A stretch of 64,000 nucleotides of DNA from Aequorivita marisscotiae. Lineage in GTDB: Bacteria > Bacteroidota > Bacteroidia > Flavobacteriales > Flavobacteriaceae. A program made the translations under genes and the position numbers. The notes beneath the pieces were generated by a model. That model made no database searches and was not told the DNA's origin. It was given only the letters and a program-made list of their open reading frames with translations. Location: the NCBI RefSeq assembly GCF_029814825.1, contig NZ_CP122379.1, forward strand, positions 2,728,001 to 2,792,000. Direction: 5' to 3'. Below are positions 26,699 to 35,552 of the stretch, piece by piece (the first letter of the stretch is position 1; every line of letters begins with the position of its first letter).

Positions 26699-26767
26699 TG
26701 TGTGTTTATTTTGAAGGTTTAATTCGAACGTGCCCTATCAGCAGTGGTTTTAAGGTGAATCTACTGT

Positions 26768-27718
26768 TTACTTTTTAATTAGTCCTATCTCTACCAATCG
26801 CTGGTGCAAAAATTGGCCTGCGGTTATATCTTCATACGCTTTAGGATGTTCATCGTCTATACATTCTGCTAAGCAGTTTAATTTCATATCGCTACGAGGG
26901 TGCATAAAAAATGGAATGGAATAGCGCGGGCTGCCCCATTGTTCGCGGGGTGGATTTACCACGCGGTGCACAGTAGATCGGAGTTTATTGTTCGTGAGTC
27001 TTTCTAGCATATCGCCAACGTTTATAACCAGTTCATCTTCGTTCGGAATTGCATCTATCCATTCCCCATCCTTTCTCAAAACTTGAAGTCCGCCGGCAGA
27101 AGCCCCCATTAATAAGGTAATAAGATTTATATCTCCGTGCGCTCCAGCACGCATGGCACCTTTAGGTTCTTCGGTAATTGGCGGATAGTGAATAGGTCGT
27201 AAAATACTGTTGCCATTTGCAGCCCAGTGGTCAAAATAAAACTCGTCTAAACCTATATATAGTGCCAAGGCACGTAGTACATAAACTCCGGTTTTTTCGA
27301 GCATTCTATAGGCCTCCATCCCCGTACTGTTAAAGTCCGGGAGTTCCTCTACTATTACATTGTCAGGATATTTTTCAGATAAATTGGTATCATCTGATGC
27401 CTCTTGCCCGAAATGCCAAAATTCTTTTAAATCGCCTTCTTTTTTGCCCTTGGCATGTTCCTTTCCAAAAGACACATAACCGCGTTGGCCTCCAAGACCG
27501 GGAATTTCATATTTTTCTTTGGTTTCAACCGAGAGCGCAAAAAAAGCTTTTATTTCTTTGTACAACTCTTCTACCAATTGCTCACTGAGAAAATGATTTT
27601 TAAGCGACACAAAACCAATATCTTCGTAGGCGGCGCCAATTTCATCAACAAACTTTTGCTTCCTTTTTGGATCATCAGAAATAAAATCGGCTAAATTTAC
27701 ACTGGGTATATTATTCAT
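26768..27718 (-). CDS. 2-oxoglutarate/Fe(II)-dependent oxygenase, isopenicillin N synthase-like
   Basis: 316-residue member of the IPNS/plant 2OG oxygenase family. The N-terminal DIOX_N region (VNLADFISDD ... FVSLKNHFLSEQLVEELY) is followed by the double-stranded beta-helix with the iron facial triad HGD (GAHGDINLITLL) and the distal His in STVHRVVNPP, plus RYSIPFF, where the Arg-x-Ser pair binds 2-oxoglutarate. The substrate is unknown; related bacterial genes are stand-alone, as here. Confidence 0.88.
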   Translation of the reverse strand: MNNIPSVNLADFISDDPKRKQKFVDEIGAAYEDIGFVSLKNHFLSEQLVEELYKEIKAFFALSVETKEKYEIPGLGGQRGYVSFGKEHAKGKKEGDLKEFWHFGQEASDDTNLSEKYPDNVIVEELPDFNSTGMEAYRMLEKTGVYVLRALALYIGLDEFYFDHWAANGNSILRPIHYPPITEEPKGAMRAGAHGDINLITLLMGASAGGLQVLRKDGEWIDAIPNEDELVINVGDMLERLTNNKLRSTVHRVVNPPREQWGSPRYSIPFFMHPRSDMKLNCLAECIDDEHPKAYEDITAGQFLHQRLVEIGLIKK

Positions 27719-27736
27719 GGTTTGAATTTTAGTTTA

Positions 27737-27744
27737 CAAATATA
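27737..27744 (-). promoter_or_regulatory. -7 element TATATTTG of the 2OG oxygenase gene
   Basis: TATATTTG on the minus strand, 18 bases before the ATG at 27718, matches TAnnTTTG. No TTG is present at the usual -33 spacing, so the call rests on the -7 element alone. Confidence 0.35.
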
Positions 27745-27791
27745 CCAAATTACCAAAGTTTTTCCGAAGATAAAATTTCCTTTAATAATCC

Positions 27792-27820
27792 TTGTTACAA
27801 TGGGTTTTTTTCTACTTTTG
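27792..27820 (+). promoter_or_regulatory. Bacteroidota-type promoter for the fused E1 gene
   Basis: TTG at 27792-27794, an 18-base spacer, then TACTTTTG at 27813-27820, 16 bases before the ATG at 27837. Confidence 0.7.
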
Positions 27821-27836
27821 ATACAGCAAATTTTTT

Positions 27837-29846
27837 ATGATGAAACCAGACACTTCCCCCCAAATTTTCTTCGATTATAATCGAAAAGACCTTGATGACG
27901 ACACTTTACTAAAACTGTATCGCGGTATGTTGAAGCCTAGGCTAATAGAAGAAAAAATGCTTATACTTCTGCGCCAAGGAAAGGTTTCAAAATGGTTTAG
28001 CGGAATTGGGCAAGAGGCCATTTCAGTGGGGATAACAGCTGTTTTAGAAAAAGACGAGTACATTTTACCAATGCATCGAAATCTTGGTGTTTTTACAATG
28101 CGCGATATCCCGTTGCACCGACTGTTTTCGCAATGGCAAGGAAAAGCAAACGGTTTTACGAAAGGACGGGACAGAAGTTTTCACTTTGGAACGCAGGAAT
28201 TTCATATCGTAGGAATGATTTCGCATTTAGGGCCCCAGTTTGGCGTGGCAGATGGAATAGCACTGGGAAACAAATTAAAAGAAAACAATAAAGTATGCGC
28301 CGTATTTACGGGGGAAGGAGGAACGAGTGAAGGCGATATTCACGAAGCTTTAAACGTGGCTTCGGTATGGCAATTACCGGTGCTCTTTTGTGTAGAAAAC
28401 AATGGGTATGGTCTCTCAACGCCTACTAATGAGCAATACAACTGCGAAAATATTGCAGACCGCGGAATAGGCTATGGCATGGAATCCCATATTATTGAAG
28501 GAAATAATATCCTGGAAGTTTATACCAGATTAAAAGATTTGGTTGAGAGTATGCGTACCAATCCACGGCCTATTCTTTTGGAGTTTAAAACATTTAGAAT
28601 GCGTGGCCATGAAGAGGCTAGTGGTACTAAATATGTACCAACTAACTTAATAGATGAATGGGGCTTGCGCGATCCGCTCACAAATTTCGAAAATTATTTG
28701 TTAGATGAAGGGGTGCTTTCCGAAGTAAAGATTGAAACTTTTAAAACCGAATTTAAAAACGAAATTGATAAAAACCTCGACATTGCATTTTCTGAACCAG
28801 CGATTGAATTTAACAAAACAATCGAATTAAATGATGTTTACAAACCTTTTGAATATCAGGAAATTACAGAAAAACAAAATAAAGAAAACATTCGATTAAT
28901 CGATGCTATTTCCCAAGGATTAAAACAATCTATGGAGCGCCATGACAACCTTATAATTATGGGGCAGGATGTGGCAGAATACGGCGGGGTATTTAAAATT
29001 ACAGAAGGTTTCGTGGAGCAATTTGGAAAAGAGCGCGTTCGTAATACACCAATTTGCGAATCGGCCATAATATCCACTGGAATGGGGCTTTCAATAAACG
29101 GATTTAAAGCCGTTGTAGAAATGCAGTTTGCAGATTTTGTTACTTCTGGTTTTAATCCTATAATTAATTATTTGGCAAAAAGTCATTACCGTTGGAACGA
29201 AAATGCCGATGTGGTAGTTCGTATGCCTTGCGGCGCTGGAGTAGGAGCGGGGCCATTTCACAGCCAAACCAACGAAGCTTGGTTTACGCATACTCCAGGC
29301 TTAAAAGTGGTTTACCCAGCCTTTCCGTATGACGCCAAAGGATTATTGGCTACAAGTATTGAGGATCCTAACCCGGTTCTGTTTTTTGAGCACAAAGCCT
29401 TGTATAGAAGTATTCGGCAGGATGTACCTACAGATTATTTTACCTTACCCCTCGGAAAAGCTTCACTTTTAAAACAAGGGGAAGCTTTAACTATAATATC
29501 ATACGGAGCTGGGGTACATTGGGCTTTGGAAACGTTGGAGCAACAACCAGAAATTAAAGCAGACCTCATAGATTTACGTACACTAATGCCGCTAGATACA
29601 GAAGCTATATACAAATCTGTTAAAAAAACAGGGAAGGTAATTATACTTCAGGAAGACTCGATGTTTGGTAGTATGGCTTCAGATATATCGGCCTTAATTA
29701 TGGAAAATTGCTTCGAGTATTTAGACGCTCCTGTTAAGCGAGTAGGCAGCTTGGAAACGCCTATTCCTTTTGCAGCAAATTTAGAAGCAGGCTATCTTCC
29801 TAAGGAAAAATTCAAAGAAATTCTACTGGATTTATTGTCTTACTAA
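27837..29846 (+). CDS. Fused alpha/beta E1 of a branched-chain 2-oxoacid dehydrogenase
   Basis: 669 residues joining the E1 alpha and beta subunits. The alpha half (about 20-320) has the thiamine diphosphate motif beginning GEGGTSEGDIHEALNVAS (Glu instead of the usual Asp in GDG) and ending at ENNGYGLSTP. The beta half (about 350-669) has GQDVAEYGGVFKITEG, MPCGAGVGAGPFHSQ and the C-terminal transketolase-like domain (LIDLRTLMPLD). The complex decarboxylates branched-chain 2-oxoacids to acyl-CoA, which supply iso-fatty-acid primers. E2 and E3 are not in the window. The fusion is usual in flavobacteria. Confidence 0.92.
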   Translation: MMKPDTSPQIFFDYNRKDLDDDTLLKLYRGMLKPRLIEEKMLILLRQGKVSKWFSGIGQEAISVGITAVLEKDEYILPMHRNLGVFTMRDIPLHRLFSQWQGKANGFTKGRDRSFHFGTQEFHIVGMISHLGPQFGVADGIALGNKLKENNKVCAVFTGEGGTSEGDIHEALNVASVWQLPVLFCVENNGYGLSTPTNEQYNCENIADRGIGYGMESHIIEGNNILEVYTRLKDLVESMRTNPRPILLEFKTFRMRGHEEASGTKYVPTNLIDEWGLRDPLTNFENYLLDEGVLSEVKIETFKTEFKNEIDKNLDIAFSEPAIEFNKTIELNDVYKPFEYQEITEKQNKENIRLIDAISQGLKQSMERHDNLIIMGQDVAEYGGVFKITEGFVEQFGKERVRNTPICESAIISTGMGLSINGFKAVVEMQFADFVTSGFNPIINYLAKSHYRWNENADVVVRMPCGAGVGAGPFHSQTNEAWFTHTPGLKVVYPAFPYDAKGLLATSIEDPNPVLFFEHKALYRSIRQDVPTDYFTLPLGKASLLKQGEALTIISYGAGVHWALETLEQQPEIKADLIDLRTLMPLDTEAIYKSVKKTGKVIILQEDSMFGSMASDISALIMENCFEYLDAPVKRVGSLETPIPFAANLEAGYLPKEKFKEILLDLLSY

Positions 29847-29943
29847 TAATTTAACATTCCTTGTTAAACTTTAGATAAAGGCTAATGCTAGCATAGAATA
29901 GTTATTTAATTTAGTGCCATACTAATCATTAAAACCATTAACT

Positions 29944-30105
29944 ATGTTACGTTGGATCGTTATTTTTCTAGTCATTGCAATTATTGCAGCAGTTTTTGGA
30001 TTTGGAGGCATCGCAGAAGGTGCAGCCGATATCGCAAAAATCATTTTTTACATTTTTATAGTGCTATTGGTACTTTCACTTCTATCTAGACTTTTTAGAA
30101 GATAG
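29944..30105 (+). CDS. DUF1328 small membrane protein
   Basis: 53-residue peptide with two hydrophobic helices ([20 protein letters not shown] and [20 protein letters not shown]) joined by [10 protein letters not shown] and ending LFRR, the standard form of the YtjA/DUF1328 family. Function unknown; family members are often induced in stress or stationary phase. It heads a group of envelope genes with the two lipoprotein genes downstream. Confidence 0.88.
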   Translation: MLRWIVIFLVIAIIAAVFGFGGIAEGAADIAKIIFYIFIVLLVLSLLSRLFRR

Positions 30106-30140
30106 GCACTACTTAACCAATTTTAAAAAAATCAAAACTT

Positions 30141-30620
30141 ATGAAAAAACTCCTCATTTTGGCTGTTATTGCAACCACAATATTCGCTTGCGGTACACCG
30201 AAAACCGTACAGGAATCTCGAAAAGTAATTAAAGGATATTGGTCCTTAGACAATATTTCGTACGACTCATCGGGTACGTTTAATGTAACCCTATTTAACG
30301 ATACCTCTGTGGAGTGTATGGAAGGTAGCTCTTGGAGATTTATTCCAAATAACAATACCGGTAATTACACTATTAATAATTCTAACTGTCCTACAGGGGA
30401 ACGTAATTTTATATTTACAATTCAAGAAATTGACCCTGCTTCCGGACTGTATGATTTTCTTTTAAAACCTACAAATGCCAAAGGAAAATCCGAAACCAAT
30501 GCCGGGTATAGATTGCGTTTAGCTCAGCTAGGCGAATCCTCAATGCGTTGGGAACAAACGGTAAGTTTAGACGGCAAGCCTTTTAAAATTAATATGAACT
30601 TCTCTAAAATACAGGAATAA
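30141..30620 (+). CDS. Lipocalin-like lipoprotein
   Basis: 159 residues with a lipoprotein signal (MKKLLILAVIATTIFACG, lipobox ending at Cys17). The mature part has beta-strand pattern KGYWSLDNISYDSSG ... SSWRFIPNNNTGNY ... RLRLAQLGESSMRWEQT typical of lipocalin-like domains in Bacteroidota. Ligand unknown. It is followed after 5 bases by the OmpA lipoprotein, so the two form an operon. Confidence 0.78.
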   Translation: MKKLLILAVIATTIFACGTPKTVQESRKVIKGYWSLDNISYDSSGTFNVTLFNDTSVECMEGSSWRFIPNNNTGNYTINNSNCPTGERNFIFTIQEIDPASGLYDFLLKPTNAKGKSETNAGYRLRLAQLGESSMRWEQTVSLDGKPFKINMNFSKIQE

Positions 30621-30625
30621 TAATT

Positions 30626-31330
30626 ATGAAAACATTTAAAAATATTATAACAGTAGCCTTAGCTTTTACCTTTGTAGTAAGCTTAACAAGTTGCGAAGCC
30701 ACTAGAAATGCTAATAACAAGCAAAAGGGCGCCGTGATTGGAGCCGCAGGTGGTGCCGTTTTGGGAGCCATACTTGGTAACAACGTTGGTAAAGGTGGTA
30801 ATGGCGAAATTGGTGCCGTTATTGGCGGTGTAGTTGGAGGTACGGCTGGAGTACTTATCGGAGCCAAAATGGATAAGCAAGCGCAGCAAATTGAGCAAGA
30901 AATTCCAGGTGCTCAAGTAGAACGTGTTGACGATGGTATTGTAGTAACTTTTGACGAAAATAGTGGTGTTTATTTTGATACCGCGAAATACAATATTAAT
31001 GCCAATTCACAAGCCACATTAGATAAATTGGCCAATGTTCTTAAAGAGTACAAAGACACCAATGTATTGGTGGTTGGGCATACTGATAGCGTAGGTGCAG
31101 ATGAAATGAATATGACGCTTTCTAAAAACAGAGCCCAATCTGTTACTAATTACTTTGTTCAAACCAAAGGATTAAGCGCAAGTAGATTTACAACAAACTG
31201 GTATGGAGAAACCGCACCGGTAGCCGATAATTCTACTGCCGTAGGACGTGCCAAAAACCGTCGCGTAAACCTTGCTATTGTACCCAATGAAAAAATGAAG
31301 CAAGAAGCTCAACAGGAAGCTGGCGAGTAA
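30626..31330 (+). CDS. OmpA-family lipoprotein with glycine-zipper segment
   Basis: 234 residues. Signal with lipobox LTSC, then a glycine-zipper region (about 36-80: GAVIGAAGGAVLGAIL ... GAVIGGVVGGTAGVLIGAKM) likely to insert in or associate with membrane. The C-terminal OmpA domain (about 110-228) has the peptidoglycan-binding residues in VVGHTDSVGADEMN (Asp) and GRAKNRRVNLAI (Arg). It anchors the outer membrane to the cell wall. A strong terminator follows. Confidence 0.92.
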   Translation: MKTFKNIITVALAFTFVVSLTSCEATRNANNKQKGAVIGAAGGAVLGAILGNNVGKGGNGEIGAVIGGVVGGTAGVLIGAKMDKQAQQIEQEIPGAQVERVDDGIVVTFDENSGVYFDTAKYNINANSQATLDKLANVLKEYKDTNVLVVGHTDSVGADEMNMTLSKNRAQSVTNYFVQTKGLSASRFTTNWYGETAPVADNSTAVGRAKNRRVNLAIVPNEKMKQEAQQEAGE

Positions 31331-31351
31331 TAATAAATTTAATTTAAAAAG

Positions 31352-31384
31352 ATCCCGTACCATTTTTGGACGGGATTTTTTATT
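31352..31384 (+). terminator. Rho-independent terminator after the OmpA lipoprotein gene
   Basis: Stem ATCCCGT (31352-31358) pairs with ACGGGAT (31370-31376) followed by a T run. It insulates the polyketide operon that begins 16 bases later. Confidence 0.85.
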
Positions 31385-31392
31385 TAGCTTTA
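31366..31392 (+). promoter_or_regulatory. Possible promoter of the type III PKS operon
   Basis: TTG (31366-31368), 16-base spacer and TAGCTTTA (31385-31392), one mismatch from TAnnTTTG. It overlaps the terminator hairpin and ends 8 bases before the start codon. Only this short stretch is free to hold the promoter, so the call is plausible but weak. Confidence 0.3.
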
Positions 31393-31399
31393 AACCTAG

Positions 31400-32527
31400 A
31401 TGGCTAAAATGAATAAATGGGACGTAATTATAATCGGTGGAGGACTTGCAGGCCTAACTACAGCACTTCACCTTGCCAATAATAATTGCGCTGTTTGCTT
31501 GATTGAAAAAAACGAATACCCAAATCATAAGGTTTGTGGCGAATATGTGAGCAACGAAATTTTGCCGTATTTAAAAACATTAGGCGTGAATCCGTTTTCC
31601 GTTGGCGCGAAAAAAATTTCACAGTTTAAAATTACGGAGGTTGATGGAAATTCCATTGCAGCTTCTTTACCTCTCGGTGGGTTTGGCATTAGCAGATATA
31701 CGTTTGACGATCTGCTTTATTCGGCTATAAAAAGTAAAGTTCAAGTGCTGCTTGATACAGTTGAAACAGTTAATTTTAAAGAAAACCATTTCAAAATTAC
31801 CACAAAAACAAAACAAATCTTAACAGCAGATTTCGTTGTAGGTGCCTATGGAAAACGTTCTAATCTCGATTCATTTTTAAATAGAAAATTTATGCGGCAA
31901 AGTTCGCCATGGCTGGCGGTGAAAGCGCATTACAATTATGATTTTCCGGAAGATACCGTGGCACTGCACAATTTTAACGGCGGCTATTGCGGCTTAAGCA
32001 AAACTGAAAGCAATGCTGTAAACGCCTGTTATTTAACAACTTTTAAATCGTTTAAAAAATATAAGAACATAGATGATTTTCAAAAATTGGAAATGTCGAA
32101 AAATCCGTGTTTACATAATTTTTTTACCCGTGCAACCCCACTGTTTAAAAAGCCTTTGACTATTAGCCAAATAGCATTTCACAAAAAGAATCCGGTTGAA
32201 AACCATATTTTTATGGTTGGCGATAGCGCTGGGCTTATCCATCCACTTTGCGGTAACGGAATGGCGATGGCAATAAAAAGTGCAAAAATTTTTTCTGAAA
32301 TCTTTTTGAAATATTATCGAAAAAATAATTTCAATCGCCGTGATATTGAAATTGCATACGCCAAATGTTGGAAGCGCGAATTTGAAAGCAGACTTACCGC
32401 CGGAAGAACCATTCAACGAATTTTAATGAATCCAGTTGCTTCAAAAATAGGGTTTGCAGCAGCCAAGGCACTTCCGCAATTGCTGCCATTAATTATTAAA
32501 AAAACGCACGGAAAAACAATTACATGA
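31400..32527 (+). CDS. FAD-dependent oxidoreductase (geranylgeranyl-reductase/monooxygenase-like) of the type III PKS operon
   Basis: 375-residue flavoprotein. The Rossmann motif VIIIGGGLAGLTTALHLA is at residues about 9-26, and the second FAD motif, GDSAG, is at 274-278 within HPLCGNGMAMAIKSAKI. The fold is shared by para-hydroxybenzoate-hydroxylase-type monooxygenases and geranylgeranyl reductases, so it could hydroxylate the aromatic product or reduce double bonds. The ATG at 31409 is an alternative start. Its stop overlaps the methyltransferase start by 4 bases (ATGA). The same trio (type III PKS, methyltransferase, flavoprotein) occurs in the Streptomyces phenolic-lipid srs operon. Confidence 0.8.
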   Translation: MAKMNKWDVIIIGGGLAGLTTALHLANNNCAVCLIEKNEYPNHKVCGEYVSNEILPYLKTLGVNPFSVGAKKISQFKITEVDGNSIAASLPLGGFGISRYTFDDLLYSAIKSKVQVLLDTVETVNFKENHFKITTKTKQILTADFVVGAYGKRSNLDSFLNRKFMRQSSPWLAVKAHYNYDFPEDTVALHNFNGGYCGLSKTESNAVNACYLTTFKSFKKYKNIDDFQKLEMSKNPCLHNFFTRATPLFKKPLTISQIAFHKKNPVENHIFMVGDSAGLIHPLCGNGMAMAIKSAKIFSEIFLKYYRKNNFNRRDIEIAYAKCWKREFESRLTAGRTIQRILMNPVASKIGFAAAKALPQLLPLIIKKTHGKTIT

Positions 32528-33243
32528 TAACTTTCAGCAATAAATATAGATCGCAGCAACCAGAGGTAATGGATAGTCTCGATTTTAGAGGTCCCGAAAT
32601 GAAGGATCTCTTAAACGATTTAAAAATGGTAAACAAGTGGTTGGGAGGCAACAAAATCACCATAGACGCCCTACATATATTATTGCGAAATCGTGACAAA
32701 ACGGCAAAAATTACCATAGTAGATTTGGGTTGCGGCGATGGTACAATACTTCGAAAATGCTCCGATTTTGGCAAAAAGTACAACTTCAACTTTGACTGTA
32801 TAGGTTTAGACTTTAACGAAAACATCCTCCAGTTTGCCAAACAGCACAGTAAAAATTATACAAATATAAAATATCTAAAAGTTGATGTTTTTTCAGAAGA
32901 AAATTTAATTCCAAATTGCGATATTGCAATGTGCACACTATTTCTGCACCATTTCAGCAACAATAAAATTGAATACCTCTTAAAAACCCTATTAAATAAA
33001 GCGCAAATTGGTTTAATAGTGAACGATTTGCACAGAAGTAAGCAGGCCTTTACACTGTTTAAAATAGCGAGTAAAGTGTTTTTAAAAACGAAAACAGCCC
33101 GACACGACGGCTTAGTTTCGGTTGCAAGAGGCTTTAAAAAGGAAGAATTAAAACGGATTTCAAAAAATATTCCAAACCAGCAAAGTAGTATTCACTGGCG
33201 ATGGGCTTACCGCTATCAATGGATACTCAAAAAAGAACTATGA
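32524..33243 (+). CDS. SAM-dependent methyltransferase of the type III PKS operon
   Basis: 239-residue class I methyltransferase with motif I IVDLGCGDGT (residues about 65-74), an acidic residue in the second strand region (FDCIGLDFNENIL) and the MCTLFLHHFSN loop. It most probably methylates the phenolic or enol product of the polyketide synthase. It overlaps both neighbours by 4 bases (ATGA at 32524 and 33240), showing strong translational coupling in the operon. Confidence 0.85.
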   Translation: MITFSNKYRSQQPEVMDSLDFRGPEMKDLLNDLKMVNKWLGGNKITIDALHILLRNRDKTAKITIVDLGCGDGTILRKCSDFGKKYNFNFDCIGLDFNENILQFAKQHSKNYTNIKYLKVDVFSEENLIPNCDIAMCTLFLHHFSNNKIEYLLKTLLNKAQIGLIVNDLHRSKQAFTLFKIASKVFLKTKTARHDGLVSVARGFKKEELKRISKNIPNQQSSIHWRWAYRYQWILKKEL

Positions 33244-34292
33244 GCGTAAAAATAGTAAAAGTTGCAAAACAACTACCTAAATACAGTCGGGAAACCGCAG
33301 AGATAATTCCGTTTGTAGAACAATGGATGCAGCATAAAGACAGGCGATTTCAAAGAAAAGTGATAAAAATTTTTGAAGGTGCAAACGTAGATAAACGCTA
33401 TTCTATCATGGATCCGCTGGAAGTTTTTACCAACCCGAGTTTTGAAGCCCGAAACGATATTTATATTCGTGAAATTACGAAACTGGGAAAAGGCTGTTTA
33501 GAAAAAGCGTTACAAAAATCGGACTGGCAACCAACAGACATTGATTTTATAGTTACCGTAAGTTGCACGGGCATTATGATTCCTTCGGTAGATGCATATT
33601 TGATAAACGAACTTAAAATGAAACAAGATATAGTTCGTTTACCGGTTACAGAAATGGGGTGCGCGGCTGGAATATCCGGAATAATTTACGCAAAGAATTT
33701 TTTAAAGGCCAACCCCGGAAAACGGGCAGCCGTAATTGCTTTGGAAGCACCCACTGCCACCTTTCAACTCACAGATTTTTCAATGGCCAACATTGTAAGT
33801 GCCGCAATTTTTGGCGATGGCGCGGCCTGCGTGTTATTGTCCTCAAAAACAGAAGATAGCGGTCCAGAAATTCTTGCCGAAGAAATGTATCATTTTTACG
33901 ACGCCACAACTTTAATGGGTTTTAAGCTGGTAAATACAGGCCTACAAATGATTTTAGACAAAGAAGTTCCCGAAAAAATAGCAGCGCATTTTCCTGCTAT
34001 TATACATCCATTTTTGGAAAAGCACAATTTAAATATTGAAGCTATCAATCACCTAATTTTTCATCCCGGCGGACGGAAAATCGTAGAAACGGTGGCAGAT
34101 TTATTTGGCAAATTGGGTAAAGACATAAACGATACCAAAGAGGTACTTCGTCTGTATGGCAATATGAGCAGTGCCACTGTACTCTATGTTTTAGAACGAT
34201 TTATGGATAAAAACCTACCCGCGGAAGATTTGGGATTAATGCTCAGTTTTGGTCCAGGATTTTCGGCGCAACGCGTGTTGTTAAAATTTTAA
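33240..34292 (+). CDS. Type III polyketide synthase
   Basis: 350 residues from the ATG at 33240 (ATGA overlap with the methyltransferase; an earlier in-frame ATG at 33201 lies inside that gene). The chalcone-synthase-like triad is complete: Cys141 in EMGCAAGISG, His275 in LIFHPGGRK, Asn308 in YGNMSSATV. Homodimeric enzymes of this type condense an acyl starter with malonyl-CoA to alkylresorcinols, alkylpyrones or related aromatics. The dedicated ACP and fatty-acid enzymes downstream suggest a long acyl starter made by the operon itself. Product inferred, not shown. Confidence 0.93.
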   Translation: MSVKIVKVAKQLPKYSRETAEIIPFVEQWMQHKDRRFQRKVIKIFEGANVDKRYSIMDPLEVFTNPSFEARNDIYIREITKLGKGCLEKALQKSDWQPTDIDFIVTVSCTGIMIPSVDAYLINELKMKQDIVRLPVTEMGCAAGISGIIYAKNFLKANPGKRAAVIALEAPTATFQLTDFSMANIVSAAIFGDGAACVLLSSKTEDSGPEILAEEMYHFYDATTLMGFKLVNTGLQMILDKEVPEKIAAHFPAIIHPFLEKHNLNIEAINHLIFHPGGRKIVETVADLFGKLGKDINDTKEVLRLYGNMSSATVLYVLERFMDKNLPAEDLGLMLSFGPGFSAQRVLLKF

Positions 34293-34294
34293 TT

Positions 34295-35068
34295 ATGAGT
34301 GATTTTAAAGGCTATTGGGCAATAATTTTGGGCGGAAGTAGCGGTCTAGGTCTTGCCAGCGCCAAAAAATTAGCGGCAGAGGGAATGAATATTTGTATTG
34401 TACATCGCGATCGGAAAAGCAATTTACCCGCTTTTGAAAAGGAAGTCGATACCATAAAGGCGCACGGCGTTTTAGTAAAAACTTTTAACAAGGATGCCTT
34501 AAACAAGCAGGTGAGAGAAGAAATTTGTAATGAATTTCCAAAGCATAGCGTAAAAGTTCTATTGCACAGCATAGCCAAAGGCACTTTAAAAACAATGCAT
34601 AGCCAGGACGACAATATACTCACAAAACAGGATTTTGAAATTACAATTCACGCTATGGCAATTAGCTGGTACGAGTGGGTACAAACATTATTGGCAAACA
34701 ACGCCTTTACACCCAAAGCGCGAAACCTCGCTTTTACAAGTGAAGGAAATATACGCGTGTGGCCAGGATATGCGGCAGTTTCAGCAGCAAAATCGGTTTT
34801 GGAATCTTTAATGCGAAATATGGCCGTAGAATTGGCTCCTTTGCACATTACCAGCAATTGTATTCAAGCAGGAACTACCGATACACCTTCATTTTTGGCC
34901 ATTCCAAATAGTAAAAAACTTGCCGAAATGGCAAAATATCGTAATCCATTTAACAGGCTTACGAACCCGAACGATGTAGCAAATGCGGTGCTTTTAATGT
35001 GTAAGCCAGAGGCAGATTGGATTAATGGCACCGTAATAAAAGTTGATGGTGGTGAAAGTTTAAGATAA
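34295..35068 (+). CDS. SDR-fold enoyl-ACP-reductase-like protein of the PKS operon
   Basis: 257-residue short-chain dehydrogenase fold with NAD(P) motif GGSSGLGLASAKKL. The HSIAKG stretch and the catalytic spacing Tyr-x6-Lys in PGYAAVSAAKSVLES match FabI/FabL enoyl-ACP reductases rather than the Tyr-x3-Lys of ordinary SDR ketoreductases. This is direct sequence support for an enoyl-reducing step on an acyl-ACP. It begins 2 bases after the synthase stop. Confidence 0.75.
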   Translation: MSDFKGYWAIILGGSSGLGLASAKKLAAEGMNICIVHRDRKSNLPAFEKEVDTIKAHGVLVKTFNKDALNKQVREEICNEFPKHSVKVLLHSIAKGTLKTMHSQDDNILTKQDFEITIHAMAISWYEWVQTLLANNAFTPKARNLAFTSEGNIRVWPGYAAVSAAKSVLESLMRNMAVELAPLHITSNCIQAGTTDTPSFLAIPNSKKLAEMAKYRNPFNRLTNPNDVANAVLLMCKPEADWINGTVIKVDGGESLR

Positions 35069-35102
35069 CATAACCCAAGTTAAAACCATAAATATTTCGA
35101 AT

Positions 35103-35552
35103 TTGAAATCTGAAGAAATAATAGCAAAACTACCGTATTCCGAGCCTTTTTTGTTTGTAAACAACATACAATCTGTTTCGGCCGAGGGTATATGCGGCAC
35201 CTATTTTTTTGGTGGAAATTCCTACTTTTATAAAGGTCATTTTAAAAATAAGCCCGTTACCCCTGGGGTTATTTTAACCGAATGTATGGCGCAGATTGGC
35301 TTGGTTTGCTTTGGAATATTTCTTTTTAACGAAAATCAAATTTCGGGGCATTCTAATTTTGCACTCAGCAATACCCAAATAGATTTTTTCGCACCGGTAT
35401 TTCCCGAAGAAACAGTAAAAGTAATTTCTGAAAAAATATATTTTAGGTTTAATAAATTAAAATGCAATGTAAAAATGCTGAATAGCAAAAATGAAATTGT
35501 GGCAAAAGGTACTATTAGCGGTATGCTTTTAAATGAAACAAACCTTATATGA
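35103..35552 (+). CDS. FabZ-like hotdog dehydratase of the PKS operon
   Basis: 149-residue hotdog protein with the FabZ active-site helix region: GHF (catalytic His) and the PGVILTECMAQIG segment with the catalytic Glu. It begins with TTG at 35103; there is no in-frame ATG nearby that keeps the conserved start (KLPYSEPFLFVNNI). Probably dehydrates beta-hydroxyacyl-ACP made by the operon's ketosynthase. It overlaps the ketosynthase gene by 4 bases. Confidence 0.82.
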   Translation: MKSEEIIAKLPYSEPFLFVNNIQSVSAEGICGTYFFGGNSYFYKGHFKNKPVTPGVILTECMAQIGLVCFGIFLFNENQISGHSNFALSNTQIDFFAPVFPEETVKVISEKIYFRFNKLKCNVKMLNSKNEIVAKGTISGMLLNETNLI